In this document: positions 35,226 through 44,394 of the stretch, piece by piece
Layout of the letters: every line of letters starts with the position of its first letter
How positions within the stretch are numbered: position 1 is the first letter of the stretch
Assembly (NCBI RefSeq): GCF_002335805.1
Contig: NZ_NISU01000001.1
Span: forward strand, 1,062,079-1,126,078
DNA from: Bacillus sp. FJAT-45350
GTDB taxonomy: Bacteria; Bacillota; Bacilli; Bacillales; NISU01
Length of the DNA: 64,000 nucleotides
Direction of reading: 5' to 3'
Made by a program: the position numbers and the translations under genes
The notes under the pieces: model-generated
The model's database searches: none
What the model saw: the letters and a program-made list of their open reading frames with translations, nothing else
Told to the model about the DNA's origin: nothing

Positions 35226-36761
35226 TTAGATTCTTATTTGTTTACCATCAAACTTTGTGAAAGTAAAGCCCTTAAAATCCTCGTTATACGTTTTCCTGTA
35301 ATCACGAAGGATTTCGATCGCTATTGCTTCTCCAAGTCTTAACCCATTAATACCGCTCGAACGGTAGTGTACGCCAGCTGCATCCCGCCCTATCGATATA
35401 TTATAAGCAAGTTTATTTAACTCTCCTCCAATAGTAAGAGTCCCATCAAAAGACATTAAAGATAGCCCATCACTACTTGCTACGACAGGTTCGGGAATAA
35501 CAAAACTTTCATTAAAAAACGCTTTTAGCATTGTTACCGTTGCCCCTATAAAACTAGAATGTCCTGCTGGGTAGGAAGGATGGGTAGGACTGCCTTCCGG
35601 ATATGCCTGTGGCAGCAGGTATGTGCCATATCTTTCAAAAGTTAACGCTAATGCTTCGGAACTAAGGACCTCGTGATGGATAGGGTAATCAGCAGCTCCC
35701 GTTAATTTATTATGAATACGACCGCCGAACGCCTCCGGACGAAAACGCCGGTGGACAAGCCATTTTTGAAACCATGCTGCTAGTAAAGCTGGGCGAGCGG
35801 CTCTCGTCACAAAATCTAAAGCGTGTGGCGCACCAAAAGTGGCCAATCCAACTTGGGTGTCAGAATCAAGGTAAGGATTATTTGGATCTATTGCTTCTGG
35901 ACCATACTCTAGCAAGATAAAAAAAGTACCTAAAGCACTTTCTACAGAAACATCATTATGAACATACTGTCCTAAATCTCGGTGATTTCGAATATACCGA
36001 GGCGTAGGGTCAAAATTACTACTCGTTGGAGGAGCTTCTCCATTTTGAACCGCTAACCAGTCTTCATAGGAGGTTAAATGATCATCTCCGCCTACAGTTG
36101 TACGATAGCGTTGAACAATATTTGTTCCAACATAAGGGATATTTTTCCATAGAAACTGGGAGACGTATGGTCCGACCAAAGCTCCTGGAAGGTTTTCACG
36201 GTATAAGGTCTGAGGTGTAACTTGGCCATTGATTTTTGGGCCGCGAAAACGGGATAAGCTAGATAGTTCCTGAGTAGCCGCAATTGTTAGAGGGTTAGTT
36301 TCATATTCATTGAAGGGAACATCTCTAGTAAGTGCCTGCCAATAATCTTCAACCATTTCACCAGCTAATTGTGCACTACTAAAGGGTGGAGGAGGCGCAA
36401 GAACCAATTGGTGGCTATCAGGTCCCACTAATTCATAAGCATAAGCAGCCTGTGGGTTGACAAGCTTTCTAGCACCTCCAAGTGGAATATTCTCAAAATT
36501 ATTGGGGTCCCCTGAATCTAATGCGGCAATATATTTATTGTATGCATTCAGGTCTACCTCGCCCAGTTCATTGTGGGGTAATCCCTTGGAGTAATTAGCA
36601 ATTTTTTTAGGAAACCTTTTTGAATCCCCATTACTTAGATGTTGCCGTATTGGTACTTTTTTATAGAATAAGGCCGCTTTCGTTCGGATTCTAAAGGCCT
36701 TAAACTTTCTCTGAGAAAGGGACAGTGGTCCTAATACTCGTACAGGCTTATATTTCTTCAA
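35226..36761 (-). CDS. Vanadium-dependent haloperoxidase-like protein
   Basis: A 511-residue protein of the PAP2/vanadium-haloperoxidase superfamily. The vanadate/phosphate pocket is visible: Lys333 and Arg341 in QKWLVHRRFRPE, the PSYPAGHSSF loop with His401, and Arg459 with axial His465 in SIGRDAAGVHYRSS. The usual Ser before Gly-His in the loop is Ala here. No signal peptide is seen. The start is TTG 36761 with AAGAGGTG upstream, which trims 65 residues of an upstream extension. Bacterial members of this kind are mostly untested and may be phosphatases or haloperoxidases. The base composition is less AT-rich than its neighbours, which suggests transfer. Confidence 0.82.
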   Translation of the reverse strand: MKKYKPVRVLGPLSLSQRKFKAFRIRTKAALFYKKVPIRQHLSNGDSKRFPKKIANYSKGLPHNELGEVDLNAYNKYIAALDSGDPNNFENIPLGGARKLVNPQAAYAYELVGPDSHQLVLAPPPPFSSAQLAGEMVEDYWQALTRDVPFNEYETNPLTIAATQELSSLSRFRGPKINGQVTPQTLYRENLPGALVGPYVSQFLWKNIPYVGTNIVQRYRTTVGGDDHLTSYEDWLAVQNGEAPPTSSNFDPTPRYIRNHRDLGQYVHNDVSVESALGTFFILLEYGPEAIDPNNPYLDSDTQVGLATFGAPHALDFVTRAARPALLAAWFQKWLVHRRFRPEAFGGRIHNKLTGAADYPIHHEVLSSEALALTFERYGTYLLPQAYPEGSPTHPSYPAGHSSFIGATVTMLKAFFNESFVIPEPVVASSDGLSLMSFDGTLTIGGELNKLAYNISIGRDAAGVHYRSSGINGLRLGEAIAIEILRDYRKTYNEDFKGFTFTKFDGKQIRI

Positions 36762-36973
36762 AAGTATCACACCTCTTCTGTCTGTTTTCTTTATCCGTAT
36801 ATTAAGTTTATGAGTAAGTACCAAGGGTATGAACTGAAAGCCTAGTGAAATCGTAGATATTTGGAGACCATGGAAATGGTTCGTGTCCCTGCCTGCTTCA
36901 ATAAATTTACAAATATAATAATCGTTCATTTGCATGTAGGAAAAGAACACTAACAATTAAAGGAGAATGAAAA

Positions 36974-37184
36974 TTGAATACTATATATCACGAAAATTAT
37001 CATCGAAATAATTCAAGATGAAAGAATTCTGCCAGGTCTAGGTTTAGGCGGCCCAGGTTTTGGTATAGGTAGACCATTTGACGATTACTGTGCAGCAACT
37101 AAAAAGGATAGGTTAAGCATATATAATTACAGCCCTCCTACCCTTCTTCTTTTACCTTTTATAATGCGTCACCTTATATTTTAG
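36974..37184 (+). pseudogene. Frameshifted small Gly-rich protein gene
   Basis: TTG 36974 follows AGGAG at 36961-36965 and opens MNTIYHENYHRNNSR, which stops at a TGA. The coding sense then continues in another frame as RILPGLGLGGPGFGIGRPFD and a hydrophobic tail to the TAG at 37184. The composition resembles small spore-coat or surface proteins. It is divergent from the haloperoxidase gene. The two halves may be unrelated. Confidence 0.3.
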
Positions 37185-37199
37185 GCTTATTATAAAAGG
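37155..37199. terminator. Hairpin between Gly-rich fragment and BceB-like gene
   Basis: A perfect 11-bp stem CCTTTTATAAT / ATTATAAAAGG with a 23-base loop, T-rich on the right flank. On the minus strand it is 49 bases beyond the permease stop and runs into an A/G tract. Confidence 0.5.
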
Positions 37200-37247
37200 T
37201 TTTAATTATTTAATTGACATTTAATATATCCCCTGGATCTTTGCCCA

Positions 37248-39191
37248 TCACAGTGACATCTTAATAACTTTCTTATAATAAATCACAGATAGAATGCAGA
37301 AAACCGAGTAAAGTGCTGCATACAATCCCATGACAATAATCATCGGTGTCCATAGCTCTGTACCGAAAAAGAACCAGCCTGATTTGACGGCAAAGTAGCT
37401 GTGCAAAAGGCCAACTACAAGAGGAATACCGAAATTGAATAGCTGCTTTCCTAGTATTCCTTGCAGAAGATCTTTTTGTGTAAAGCCTAGTTTTCGCAGG
37501 ATTTTGTAATTTGGTTGTTCTTCGTCGCCTTCTTCTACTTGTTTAAAATAAAGAATACATCCTGATGTGATCAAGAAGGTGAGGCCGAGGAATCCGACAC
37601 TGAACATCATAAAGCCCATATTCATTTTTTGCTGGCGAGCTTCGGAGTATTGAGAGCTATTGCCAAAGTCTTGACTGAGTGTCATGCTGTGAAAAAGTGT
37701 ATCAGCTGCTTCCACTGTTTCTCTATCATTTAATGTAAAGCCAATATAGATAGAGGAATCTAGCTGAATCTCTGGATTTATATCATTTTCGAGTGCTGTA
37801 AATGTCGTTTCATTCACAATAGCTGCAGGCAATCCTCCAGTAAAATATAGAGGCAGCACACTATCATTAAGTAATCCGGTATACTCTTGACTGAAAGCTG
37901 TCGTGAGTCCGTGGAAAGTGAGTGTTCCTGAATCTTGCAAGTTTAACAGCGTCCGCATCACATCACTAAATCCAGAGAATACCGTTTCGTATTGAGTTAC
38001 TACAATGTCTTCTACATGACGGTCACTCATAACGGCCATTCTCATTTTGCTTCCGTAAAACGGCAAGTTCTCTATCTCACTGCCCATAATTTCTTGGATA
38101 TCAACTTCCACTTGAAGTACATCAATCTTTTGTTCACTGTAGGAAATACCGCTTTCCTTTAATACCTCACCGAAAGCCTCTGCATCCTCTGTTGTGATAA
38201 ATGCGAAATCAGTTGGTGCAGTGTTCTCGGCATTTTTCTCAGCTGAATAGTAGGAGATATAGCTTAAGGAGAGAAGACCGATTGCAAGTGCTGATACGGT
38301 GGTGATAATGGTAAGCAGCATCGCATTTGATTTCATGCGAAACATGATTGAAGATAGTGACATTACTTGATTAATGTTTAAGTATCCGCCTTTATTTTTT
38401 CTAATTATGTTAGCAATAAAGCATACAGAACCTTTGTAGAAAAAATAAGTCCCGATAATCACAGACGCTAAAATAAAGATCATCGCAAAGAATAGGTTGT
38501 TCATCGAAACAAAACTTCCATCAAAAAGCCTCGCCGATACATAGTAACCAGCCACTATTAATGTTATCCCAAGAAGCCCAAACAAGATTTCTACGATCGA
38601 AATCTTTTTCACTCTGCTTTCAGTTTTGCTCTTCACATGAAATAGCGACAAGATGCTTTGATTCTTAATAAAGAGATAGTTCATTAGCGAGATCAAAAGA
38701 TAGATAGCGCCGAATACGAGCAATGTTTGGATAAAGGCATGGCCAGAAAAATAGAGAGAGGCAACGGCATCAACGCCCGTTATTTTAAATAAGGTCATGG
38801 CTACTAATTTTGAAACGGCAAAGCCGATAAACGTTCCGATTAATAGTGAGCCAAAATAGAGTAGTAAGTTTTCAGCACTTAGGATAATGAAAATACGGTT
38901 TTTCGTCATTCCAATGAGCTGATATAAACCAATCTCGCTACTGCGTCTTTTAATAAATAAATTATTTGCATATAAAAGAAACACGGCCACAATCGCGATA
39001 AGGAGCACAGATGCTGTCCTGATGGCGGCTATTCCTCTAATCGAACCAGATGCCCCGTCTATTGAAGGATCATATTGCAAGGTGACGAACGCAAAGTAGA
39101 GGGCGGCACTAAAGATGAGAGCAAACACATATAAATAATAGCTCTTAAGGTTTTTTTTAAAGCTGCGGATAATAAGTTGATTAATGCTCAT
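37248..39191 (-). CDS. BceB-like ABC transporter permease (antimicrobial peptide resistance)
   Basis: A 647-residue permease with the BceB/VraG layout. One N-terminal helix is followed by FtsX-like helices, and a large extracellular domain of about 200 residues (roughly 300-510) lies between helices 7 and 8. The last three helices follow [22 protein letters not shown]. BceAB-type pumps remove bacitracin-type antibiotics from lipid II-cycle targets and also signal to the partner kinase. It overlaps the ATPase gene by 11 bases. ATG 39191. Confidence 0.88.
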   Translation of the reverse strand: MSINQLIIRSFKKNLKSYYLYVFALIFSAALYFAFVTLQYDPSIDGASGSIRGIAAIRTASVLLIAIVAVFLLYANNLFIKRRSSEIGLYQLIGMTKNRIFIILSAENLLLYFGSLLIGTFIGFAVSKLVAMTLFKITGVDAVASLYFSGHAFIQTLLVFGAIYLLISLMNYLFIKNQSILSLFHVKSKTESRVKKISIVEILFGLLGITLIVAGYYVSARLFDGSFVSMNNLFFAMIFILASVIIGTYFFYKGSVCFIANIIRKNKGGYLNINQVMSLSSIMFRMKSNAMLLTIITTVSALAIGLLSLSYISYYSAEKNAENTAPTDFAFITTEDAEAFGEVLKESGISYSEQKIDVLQVEVDIQEIMGSEIENLPFYGSKMRMAVMSDRHVEDIVVTQYETVFSGFSDVMRTLLNLQDSGTLTFHGLTTAFSQEYTGLLNDSVLPLYFTGGLPAAIVNETTFTALENDINPEIQLDSSIYIGFTLNDRETVEAADTLFHSMTLSQDFGNSSQYSEARQQKMNMGFMMFSVGFLGLTFLITSGCILYFKQVEEGDEEQPNYKILRKLGFTQKDLLQGILGKQLFNFGIPLVVGLLHSYFAVKSGWFFFGTELWTPMIIVMGLYAALYSVFCILSVIYYKKVIKMSL

Positions 39192-39942
39192 AGTGCACCC
39201 CGCCTAATACTCCTTGAGTCTTCATAATATCCTTTAAGAATGTGTTACGGCTTTCTTCTCCTTTGTTCAATTGGGTATAGATTTGACCATCTTTAATAAA
39301 AATAACACGGCTGCTGTAGCTTGCTGCAACAGGGTCGTGAGTAACTATCACGATGGTTGCCTTTCGCTTTTCATTTAAAGTGCTTAATTTACCTAGTAAA
39401 TCAGACGCTGCTTTTGAATCAAGAGCACCAGTTGGCTCATCAGCAAATATGATACTTGGGTCGTGAATGAAAGCTCTCGCCGCAGATGTTCTTTGTTTTT
39501 GGCCACCTGATATTTCATGGGGGTATTTGTCCGCTATCTCTTCAATTCCAAGGTCTGCTGCCACCATTTGAAATTTCTCTAGTGCTTCTTTTTTGGCAGT
39601 ATTTGTGATCGAGAGGGGTAATAAGATATTTTCTTTTACTGTTAACGTATCAAGTAAATTATAGTCTTGAAAAATAAACCCTAAATGATGCTTTCTAAAT
39701 TCCGCGAGCTTCTTTTCTTTACTTTTAGTTAGTTCCTCACCTTCGATTTTTAAGGAGCCATGGCTTAGGCGGTCAATCGTTGATAACACATTTAGAAGAG
39801 TTGTTTTCCCTGACCCCGATGCACCCATGATCGTAACAAATTCCCCTTTTTCAATGCTAATATCAATCCCTTTTAAAACCTCTTGTCTCGTGAATTTATT
39901 TCCGTAGCTTTTATGGATTTTTTTAGCTTCAAGTAGATTCAT
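39181..39942 (-). CDS. BceA-like ABC transporter ATP-binding protein
   Basis: A 253-residue ATPase. Walker A is [13 protein letters not shown], the Q loop is FIFQDYNLL, the signature is EISGGQKQR, Walker B is [13 protein letters not shown] and the H loop is VIVTHDP, all as in the MacB/BceA class. ATG 39942 follows GAGGAAC, which removes five residues of an upstream extension. It forms the pump with the permease that follows it. Confidence 0.92.
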   Translation of the reverse strand: MNLLEAKKIHKSYGNKFTRQEVLKGIDISIEKGEFVTIMGASGSGKTTLLNVLSTIDRLSHGSLKIEGEELTKSKEKKLAEFRKHHLGFIFQDYNLLDTLTVKENILLPLSITNTAKKEALEKFQMVAADLGIEEIADKYPHEISGGQKQRTSAARAFIHDPSIIFADEPTGALDSKAASDLLGKLSTLNEKRKATIVIVTHDPVAASYSSRVIFIKDGQIYTQLNKGEESRNTFLKDIMKTQGVLGGVHYEH

Positions 39943-40044
39943 ATAAAAGTTCCTCATCTGTTAAGATACCCTTATTGTATCTATTCCTGTCCTTGAAGTC
40001 CTTTTATTATCCTAACAAAAAAGCAAAAGCGAGTGACATTTTTG

Positions 40045-41052
40045 TCACACGCCTAGTATCTGGAGAAATCGATTCTCTTTTGAGAAGGTAAGGGTAAAGG
40101 TTGTCCCTCTTCCAACAGTTGACCGAACGGAAATGTAAATGCCGAGTGGGGTGGCAGCCTTTCTTGCTAAGTATAAACCCATGCCTGTAGCATGTTGGTC
40201 CTGATGCTTGCTTGTTGACGTAAAGCCTTTATCGAAGATTCTTGGCACATCACGCGGGTCTATTCCGCGGCCGTTATCTGCAACAGTCAGGATCGTTTGT
40301 CCCATTTGTTCAGCCGATTGTATCGAAATTTCAGAACCATCTTTGCTGTATTTTACAGCATTTGTTAAAAGCTGACGAAGGATAAAGGACAGCCATTTCG
40401 CATCAGTGAGCACATGTGTTGAAACTAATTCTACATCAAAGCCAATACCCTTTTTTAAACACCAAGACCGCAACATATGAATTTCACTGTAAAGAATTGA
40501 CTCTAGTTTTACGTTTTCAATGTACAAATCATTTTCAATGAAAGGTATACGCTTTTGATGTAGCTGTTGATCAAGCAAATAGTGGATTCTTAACCATTCA
40601 TGCATGAGCTCGAATTTTGATTGGTGATCTTCCGTACGGTCAATGATGAAGCGCAGAGCTGTTAATGGTGTTTTCACTTCATGAATCCAAGAAAGCAGCT
40701 CGTCCTTCTCTTGTTCAAGGAGATGCTTATTCTTAGAGGATTCTTTTTCGAACTGATCGATTGGAGAGGTGATCTGCTTATAAATGAATGATTCAAATGG
40801 GCTATTTGGTTCAGGAAGACTTGTAATATCAGTCGTAGGATCCCGTACGTCAAGCTCTTTAAAAAATGAAGTTTCTTTGAAATAGCGAATAACGACAAAC
40901 AAGGAGAAAATCACTAGTGATAGAAATACATAATAGAACATAGAGTCAATGGAAAGAGAGGGGTCTAGGTATGCAAGTATTAAAGCAATCAGCTGCAAAA
41001 GTACAATCAAACTAATCCAGCTAATTCTCTCCATCAAGAATTTCTTAATCAT
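40045..41052 (-). CDS. BceS-like intramembrane-sensing histidine kinase
   Basis: A 335-residue kinase with two N-terminal helices (about 11-28 and 36-55) and almost no external loop, the hallmark of intramembrane-sensing kinases. The H box is WIHEVKTPLTALRF (His124), the N box LRQLLTNAVKYSK, G1 DNGRGID and G2 GMGLYLAR. It detects peptide antibiotics through the BceAB transporter. Its ATG overlaps the regulator stop (ATGA). Confidence 0.9.
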   Translation of the reverse strand: MIKKFLMERISWISLIVLLQLIALILAYLDPSLSIDSMFYYVFLSLVIFSLFVVIRYFKETSFFKELDVRDPTTDITSLPEPNSPFESFIYKQITSPIDQFEKESSKNKHLLEQEKDELLSWIHEVKTPLTALRFIIDRTEDHQSKFELMHEWLRIHYLLDQQLHQKRIPFIENDLYIENVKLESILYSEIHMLRSWCLKKGIGFDVELVSTHVLTDAKWLSFILRQLLTNAVKYSKDGSEISIQSAEQMGQTILTVADNGRGIDPRDVPRIFDKGFTSTSKHQDQHATGMGLYLARKAATPLGIYISVRSTVGRGTTFTLTFSKENRFLQILGV

Positions 41053-41738
41053 TTTTCCACCTGCTCTATAGCACTATATCCTTGCCCAACCTTTGTTTCA
41101 ATACCATTTGCCAGTCCAATATCAGCTAGTTTTTTACGAAGTCTGTTTACATTCACCGTTAACGTATTATCACTAATAAATCGCTGATCATCCCACAGCA
41201 GGTTCATTAAGTATTCTCGGCTGACAACCTTATTTTTACGTTCAACAAGTAACTTCAAGATCAATATTTCATTTTTAGTAAGCTCGATCATTCCCTTTTC
41301 ATTTGATACATGATTTCTCTCCAGGTCAATCGTTGCACCCATCCATATCTTCAGGTCTGAAGTGATGGTACTGTAGTTATATACACGACGCAAAATGGCT
41401 TGGATTTTTGCGATTAGTACTTCAAAGTGAAAGGGCTTTTGAATGAAATCATCTGCACCTAAATTCATCGACATCACCATATCTGTAGGATGATCGCGTG
41501 AAGATAAGAAGACAATCGGAACATTTGAATGCTCACGGATCATGCGGCACCAATGAAAACCATCATATTTAGGAAGCTGAATATCGATAATCACTAAATC
41601 TGGATGAATCTCAGCAAAGCTCTCCATGACACTTTGAAAGTTTTTAACCCCAAACACTTCATATTCCCAGTCTATAAGCCGGTCTTTTATCTCTTTAAAT
41701 AGAGTAGCATCATCTTCAATTAATAATATCTTAAACAA
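41049..41738 (-). CDS. BceR-like OmpR-family response regulator
   Basis: A 229-residue regulator. The receiver domain has the acidic pair EDD and phospho-acceptor Asp52 in VIIDIQLPKYDG. The winged helix (about 130-225) contains LTKNEILILKLL and SDNTLTVNVNRLRKKL. The start is TTG 41738 (MFKILLIEDD, the usual family start), with GTAGGTGA upstream. It should activate the bceAB-like genes. The 102-base gap between the kinase and ATPase genes is where its target promoter would lie. Confidence 0.9.
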   Translation of the reverse strand: MFKILLIEDDATLFKEIKDRLIDWEYEVFGVKNFQSVMESFAEIHPDLVIIDIQLPKYDGFHWCRMIREHSNVPIVFLSSRDHPTDMVMSMNLGADDFIQKPFHFEVLIAKIQAILRRVYNYSTITSDLKIWMGATIDLERNHVSNEKGMIELTKNEILILKLLVERKNKVVSREYLMNLLWDDQRFISDNTLTVNVNRLRKKLADIGLANGIETKVGQGYSAIEQVEK

Positions 41739-42024
41739 CGTAGTCACCTACACTTTCACTAAAAGTATAGCAAAAACATAAGCGAAGAGGGAAATGTGGT
41801 AGAAGGTAAATAGAATTTAAGGAACTTGATTTAGTTGAACAAGAGCTATCATTTATCAATATCTTCATTATTAGGTGGCTTGGTGAAAGGATTTTTATAC
41901 TAGAATACTCAGTTTCAACGGTGGGGCTTTTGCAATATATATGTAAATTACAGACTTTCCGAACGGGAAAGCCCATGCAGGTGCGATAGCACCCCCTTTA
42001 GGTATGGGATGAGAGTGAGGCTAG

Positions 42025-42070
42025 ATAATTGAAGCACACAAAACCTTAGGGTTTTGTGTGCTTCAATTAT
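42025..42070. terminator. Perfect 21-bp hairpin upstream of tnpA
   Basis: The arms 42025-42045 and 42050-42070 are exact reverse complements around a TTAG loop (ATAATTGAAGCACAC... in one arm). IS200-type elements use such a structure to block outside transcription or translation of tnpA. Confidence 0.75.
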
Positions 42071-42139
42071 ATGAAAATTCCACTCTCTATTTTTTGTTTA
42101 TATGTTGTAGTATACATTTAAAACTGATAAAATTTGTAT

Positions 42140-42538
42140 ATGAATGAATACAGACGAACAAGCAAAACCGTATCATTGATTAACTATCATTTCGTTTTTT
42201 GTCCGAGATACAGAAGGAAAATATTCCTTCGCGCGGATGTAGAGAAACGCTTTAAACAGTTGGTACAAGAAATAAGTGATGAATTAGAAATTATCATTGT
42301 CGCTTTAGAGTGCGATGAAGATCATACGCATATTTTTCTGAACGCGCTACCAACACTTAGTCCTGCTGATATTATGGCAAAAATTAAAGGAGTGACTTCT
42401 AAAAAGTTGAGAGAGGAATTTCAACACCTTCGACATTTGCCAAGTCTTTGGACACGATCCTATTTCGTTTCTACTGCAGGAAATGTTTCAAGCGAAACGA
42501 TTAAACACTATGTTGAAAATCAGAAAAAGCGAAACTAG
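42140..42538 (+). CDS. tnpA: IS200/IS605 TnpA (Y1 HUH transposase)
   Basis: A 132-residue transposase. The HUH motif is HTH in DEDHTHIFL (residues 62-64), and the catalytic tyrosine is in IKHYVENQ (about Tyr124). It cuts and rejoins single-stranded ends of the element at hairpins. ATG 42140 is used; an upstream TTG at 42134 is possible, and neither has a strong ribosome site, which is common for this family. Confidence 0.92.
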   Translation: MNEYRRTSKTVSLINYHFVFCPRYRRKIFLRADVEKRFKQLVQEISDELEIIIVALECDEDHTHIFLNALPTLSPADIMAKIKGVTSKKLREEFQHLRHLPSLWTRSYFVSTAGNVSSETIKHYVENQKKRN

Positions 42539-42558
42539 AAAGAAAGGAGTAGAAGCCT

Positions 42559-44043
42559 ATGGCAAGAAAAAGTACACCTACGTATACAATCGAATTTGCT
42601 TTAACGATTCCTATTTGGCAACAACACCGTCTAGAAAAGAAATTCAAAATCGCTAGAACCATCTATAATTCTTGCCTAGGCGAAGCTCTGAAACGACATA
42701 AATCAGTCAAAGGCGATAAACAATATCGCACATTACTTAGTGAACCTAAATCAAAAGAACGTGATAAACGCCTGGCTGATATACGCTTATCTCACGGTTT
42801 TTCCGAATATGGTCTACATCATTTTGTAAAGCTAGTTCAGCGTAAGTTTAGAGAACATATTGGAAGTTTCGAAGCTCAAAAGCTCGCAACGAGAGCCTTT
42901 CTAGCTGTGGAGAAACTCCATTATGGACAATCGAAAAAAGTACACTTCAAATCGTTTAACGATGATATTTCTGTTGAAAATAAATCAAATACAACAGGTT
43001 TGAGGTACGCCGATGGGAGCGTTCTCTGGGGTGATAAGCCAACAAAGAAGAATCCTAAGCCTAAGAATTGGCTATGTATGCCTATCTCACCTAGAGCTCA
43101 TGATGAATATGCACATCTAGCTTTAATGGATAAAACAAAGTATGTGCGTCTGTTAAAACGCGAAATACGTGGAAAGAAGCGCTATTTCGTACAACTTATC
43201 CAAGAAGGGTATCCACCAACAAAACGTAACCGTAAGATTGCTGAAGATGAAATGAAACGAGTTGGTCTTGATATCGGTACATCTATGATTGCAATAAGTA
43301 ATCAACGTGTTGTAGAGCTTCGGGAACTTGCACCAGAATGTAAAATAGATGAAAAAAAACTTAGGTGTATTCAACGTAAAATGGATCGCTCGAAACGAAA
43401 TACCCACCCTGACAATTTCAACAAAAATGGAACAGTCAGAAAAGGGAAATTAACCTGGAATTTTTCTAACCGATACGAGAAGTTGCGTCAAAAACGAAAA
43501 GAACACTATCGGAAGATAGCTGTTCATAGAAAAATGTCACACGAAAAACTAGCGAATGATATTTTGTCTTTCGGTTCTGATATACGTGTTGAAACCATGC
43601 GGTTTCAATCTCTGCAAAAACGCTCTAAAAAAACCACTCAAAATCAAACGAATGGAAAAATTAACCGCAAGAAAAGGTTCGGTAAATCAATTTCTAATCG
43701 TGCTCCAGCCATGCTACTCGCCATTATTGACCGAAAACTTGGATATCAAAGAAGCTCCATAAAGAAAGTAGATACTTATGCTTTAAAAGCAAGTCAGTTT
43801 AATCACTTAAATGGACAATATAATAAAAAACATCTCTCAGATCGCTGGAATGATTTTGGTGAATTCCGAGTTCAACGTGATCTCTATAGTGCTTTTTTGA
43901 TAGCGAACACAAATGAGAACCTCAATTCGGTTGATATGAACTTATGCAACGCACAATGGCAGCGTTTTATTGAATTGCATAATCAAGAGATTGCCCGACT
44001 AAAACAATCGTCAAATAAACTATTGCGTTGGTTTGTCGCATAA
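42559..44043 (+). CDS. tnpB: TnpB RNA-guided nuclease lacking the zinc ribbon
   Basis: A 494-residue TnpB. The RuvC residues are Asp238 (VGLDIGTSM), Glu345 (DIRVETMRF) and Asp441 (RVQRDLYSAFLIAN). The four-cysteine zinc ribbon usual before RuvC-III is absent; that stretch reads QFNHLNGQYNKKHLSDRWND. An extended N-terminal WED/REC region of about 230 residues precedes RuvC-I. AAAGGAG lies at 42542-42548. TnpB proteins cut DNA guided by an RNA from the element's right end and help retain the transposon. Confidence 0.9.
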   Translation: MARKSTPTYTIEFALTIPIWQQHRLEKKFKIARTIYNSCLGEALKRHKSVKGDKQYRTLLSEPKSKERDKRLADIRLSHGFSEYGLHHFVKLVQRKFREHIGSFEAQKLATRAFLAVEKLHYGQSKKVHFKSFNDDISVENKSNTTGLRYADGSVLWGDKPTKKNPKPKNWLCMPISPRAHDEYAHLALMDKTKYVRLLKREIRGKKRYFVQLIQEGYPPTKRNRKIAEDEMKRVGLDIGTSMIAISNQRVVELRELAPECKIDEKKLRCIQRKMDRSKRNTHPDNFNKNGTVRKGKLTWNFSNRYEKLRQKRKEHYRKIAVHRKMSHEKLANDILSFGSDIRVETMRFQSLQKRSKKTTQNQTNGKINRKKRFGKSISNRAPAMLLAIIDRKLGYQRSSIKKVDTYALKASQFNHLNGQYNKKHLSDRWNDFGEFRVQRDLYSAFLIANTNENLNSVDMNLCNAQWQRFIELHNQEIARLKQSSNKLLRWFVA

Positions 44044-44305
44044 AAACAAATCTGATTGGTCGTGACAACGCCCAAGAGAAGTCGGAACGATAAGCACATC
44101 AAGAGTCTTTTGATAGGCTTGTTGAGAGAAGTGCCTTGCTATACGCAATACGTCCGTTAATGTTCTAGGAGAAAGTACACCAGTGCTTTGGTAGAAACTC
44201 TTTCCGAAAGGAAAGATAAGGGTACCGTTGAGAAGTGTAACGGATACTATGTATCCGATGTTACCCTAGAACCCCACTGCTTTAGCTGTGGGAGTTGTCA
44301 GATGT
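44044..44305 (+). ncRNA. Probable omega-RNA (reRNA) and right end of the IS
   Basis: These 260 non-coding bases directly follow tnpB and end in the right-end hairpin. They contain stable stems such as CTTTCC/GGAAAG at about 44206-44219 and GTGTAACGGATAC/GTATCCGATGTTAC-like pairings. In IS605 elements the guide RNA comes from exactly this position and the guide begins after the right end. RNA boundaries are not determined. Confidence 0.5.
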
Positions 44306-44330
44306 TGAATTTTGATAGCTGTAAAAATAT

Positions 44331-44366
44331 AAATAAACCCACGTAAGAAATCACATGAGTTTATTT
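44331..44366 (-). terminator. Terminator of brnQ
   Basis: AAATAAACCCACGT pairs with ACATGAGTTTATTT at 12 of 14 positions. The minus-strand transcript ends in T-rich sequence. Confidence 0.6.
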
Positions 44367-44394
44367 GGTATATTATTGTGACATAAACATTTTG

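Larger units (their letters stand above)
41945..44305 (+). mobile_element. IS200/IS605-family insertion sequence (tnpA + tnpB)
   Basis: The element has a Y1 transposase, a TnpB protein, a left-end hairpin (GCCCAT...ATGGGA enclosing GGTGCGATAGCACC, about 41970-42010) and a right-end hairpin (CCCCACTGCTTTAGCTGTGGG, about 44273-44294). There are no terminal inverted repeats or target duplication, as expected for the family. Exact ends are estimated: the left end near 41945-41970 and the right end at about 44300. Both genes look intact, so it could be mobile. Confidence 0.8.
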
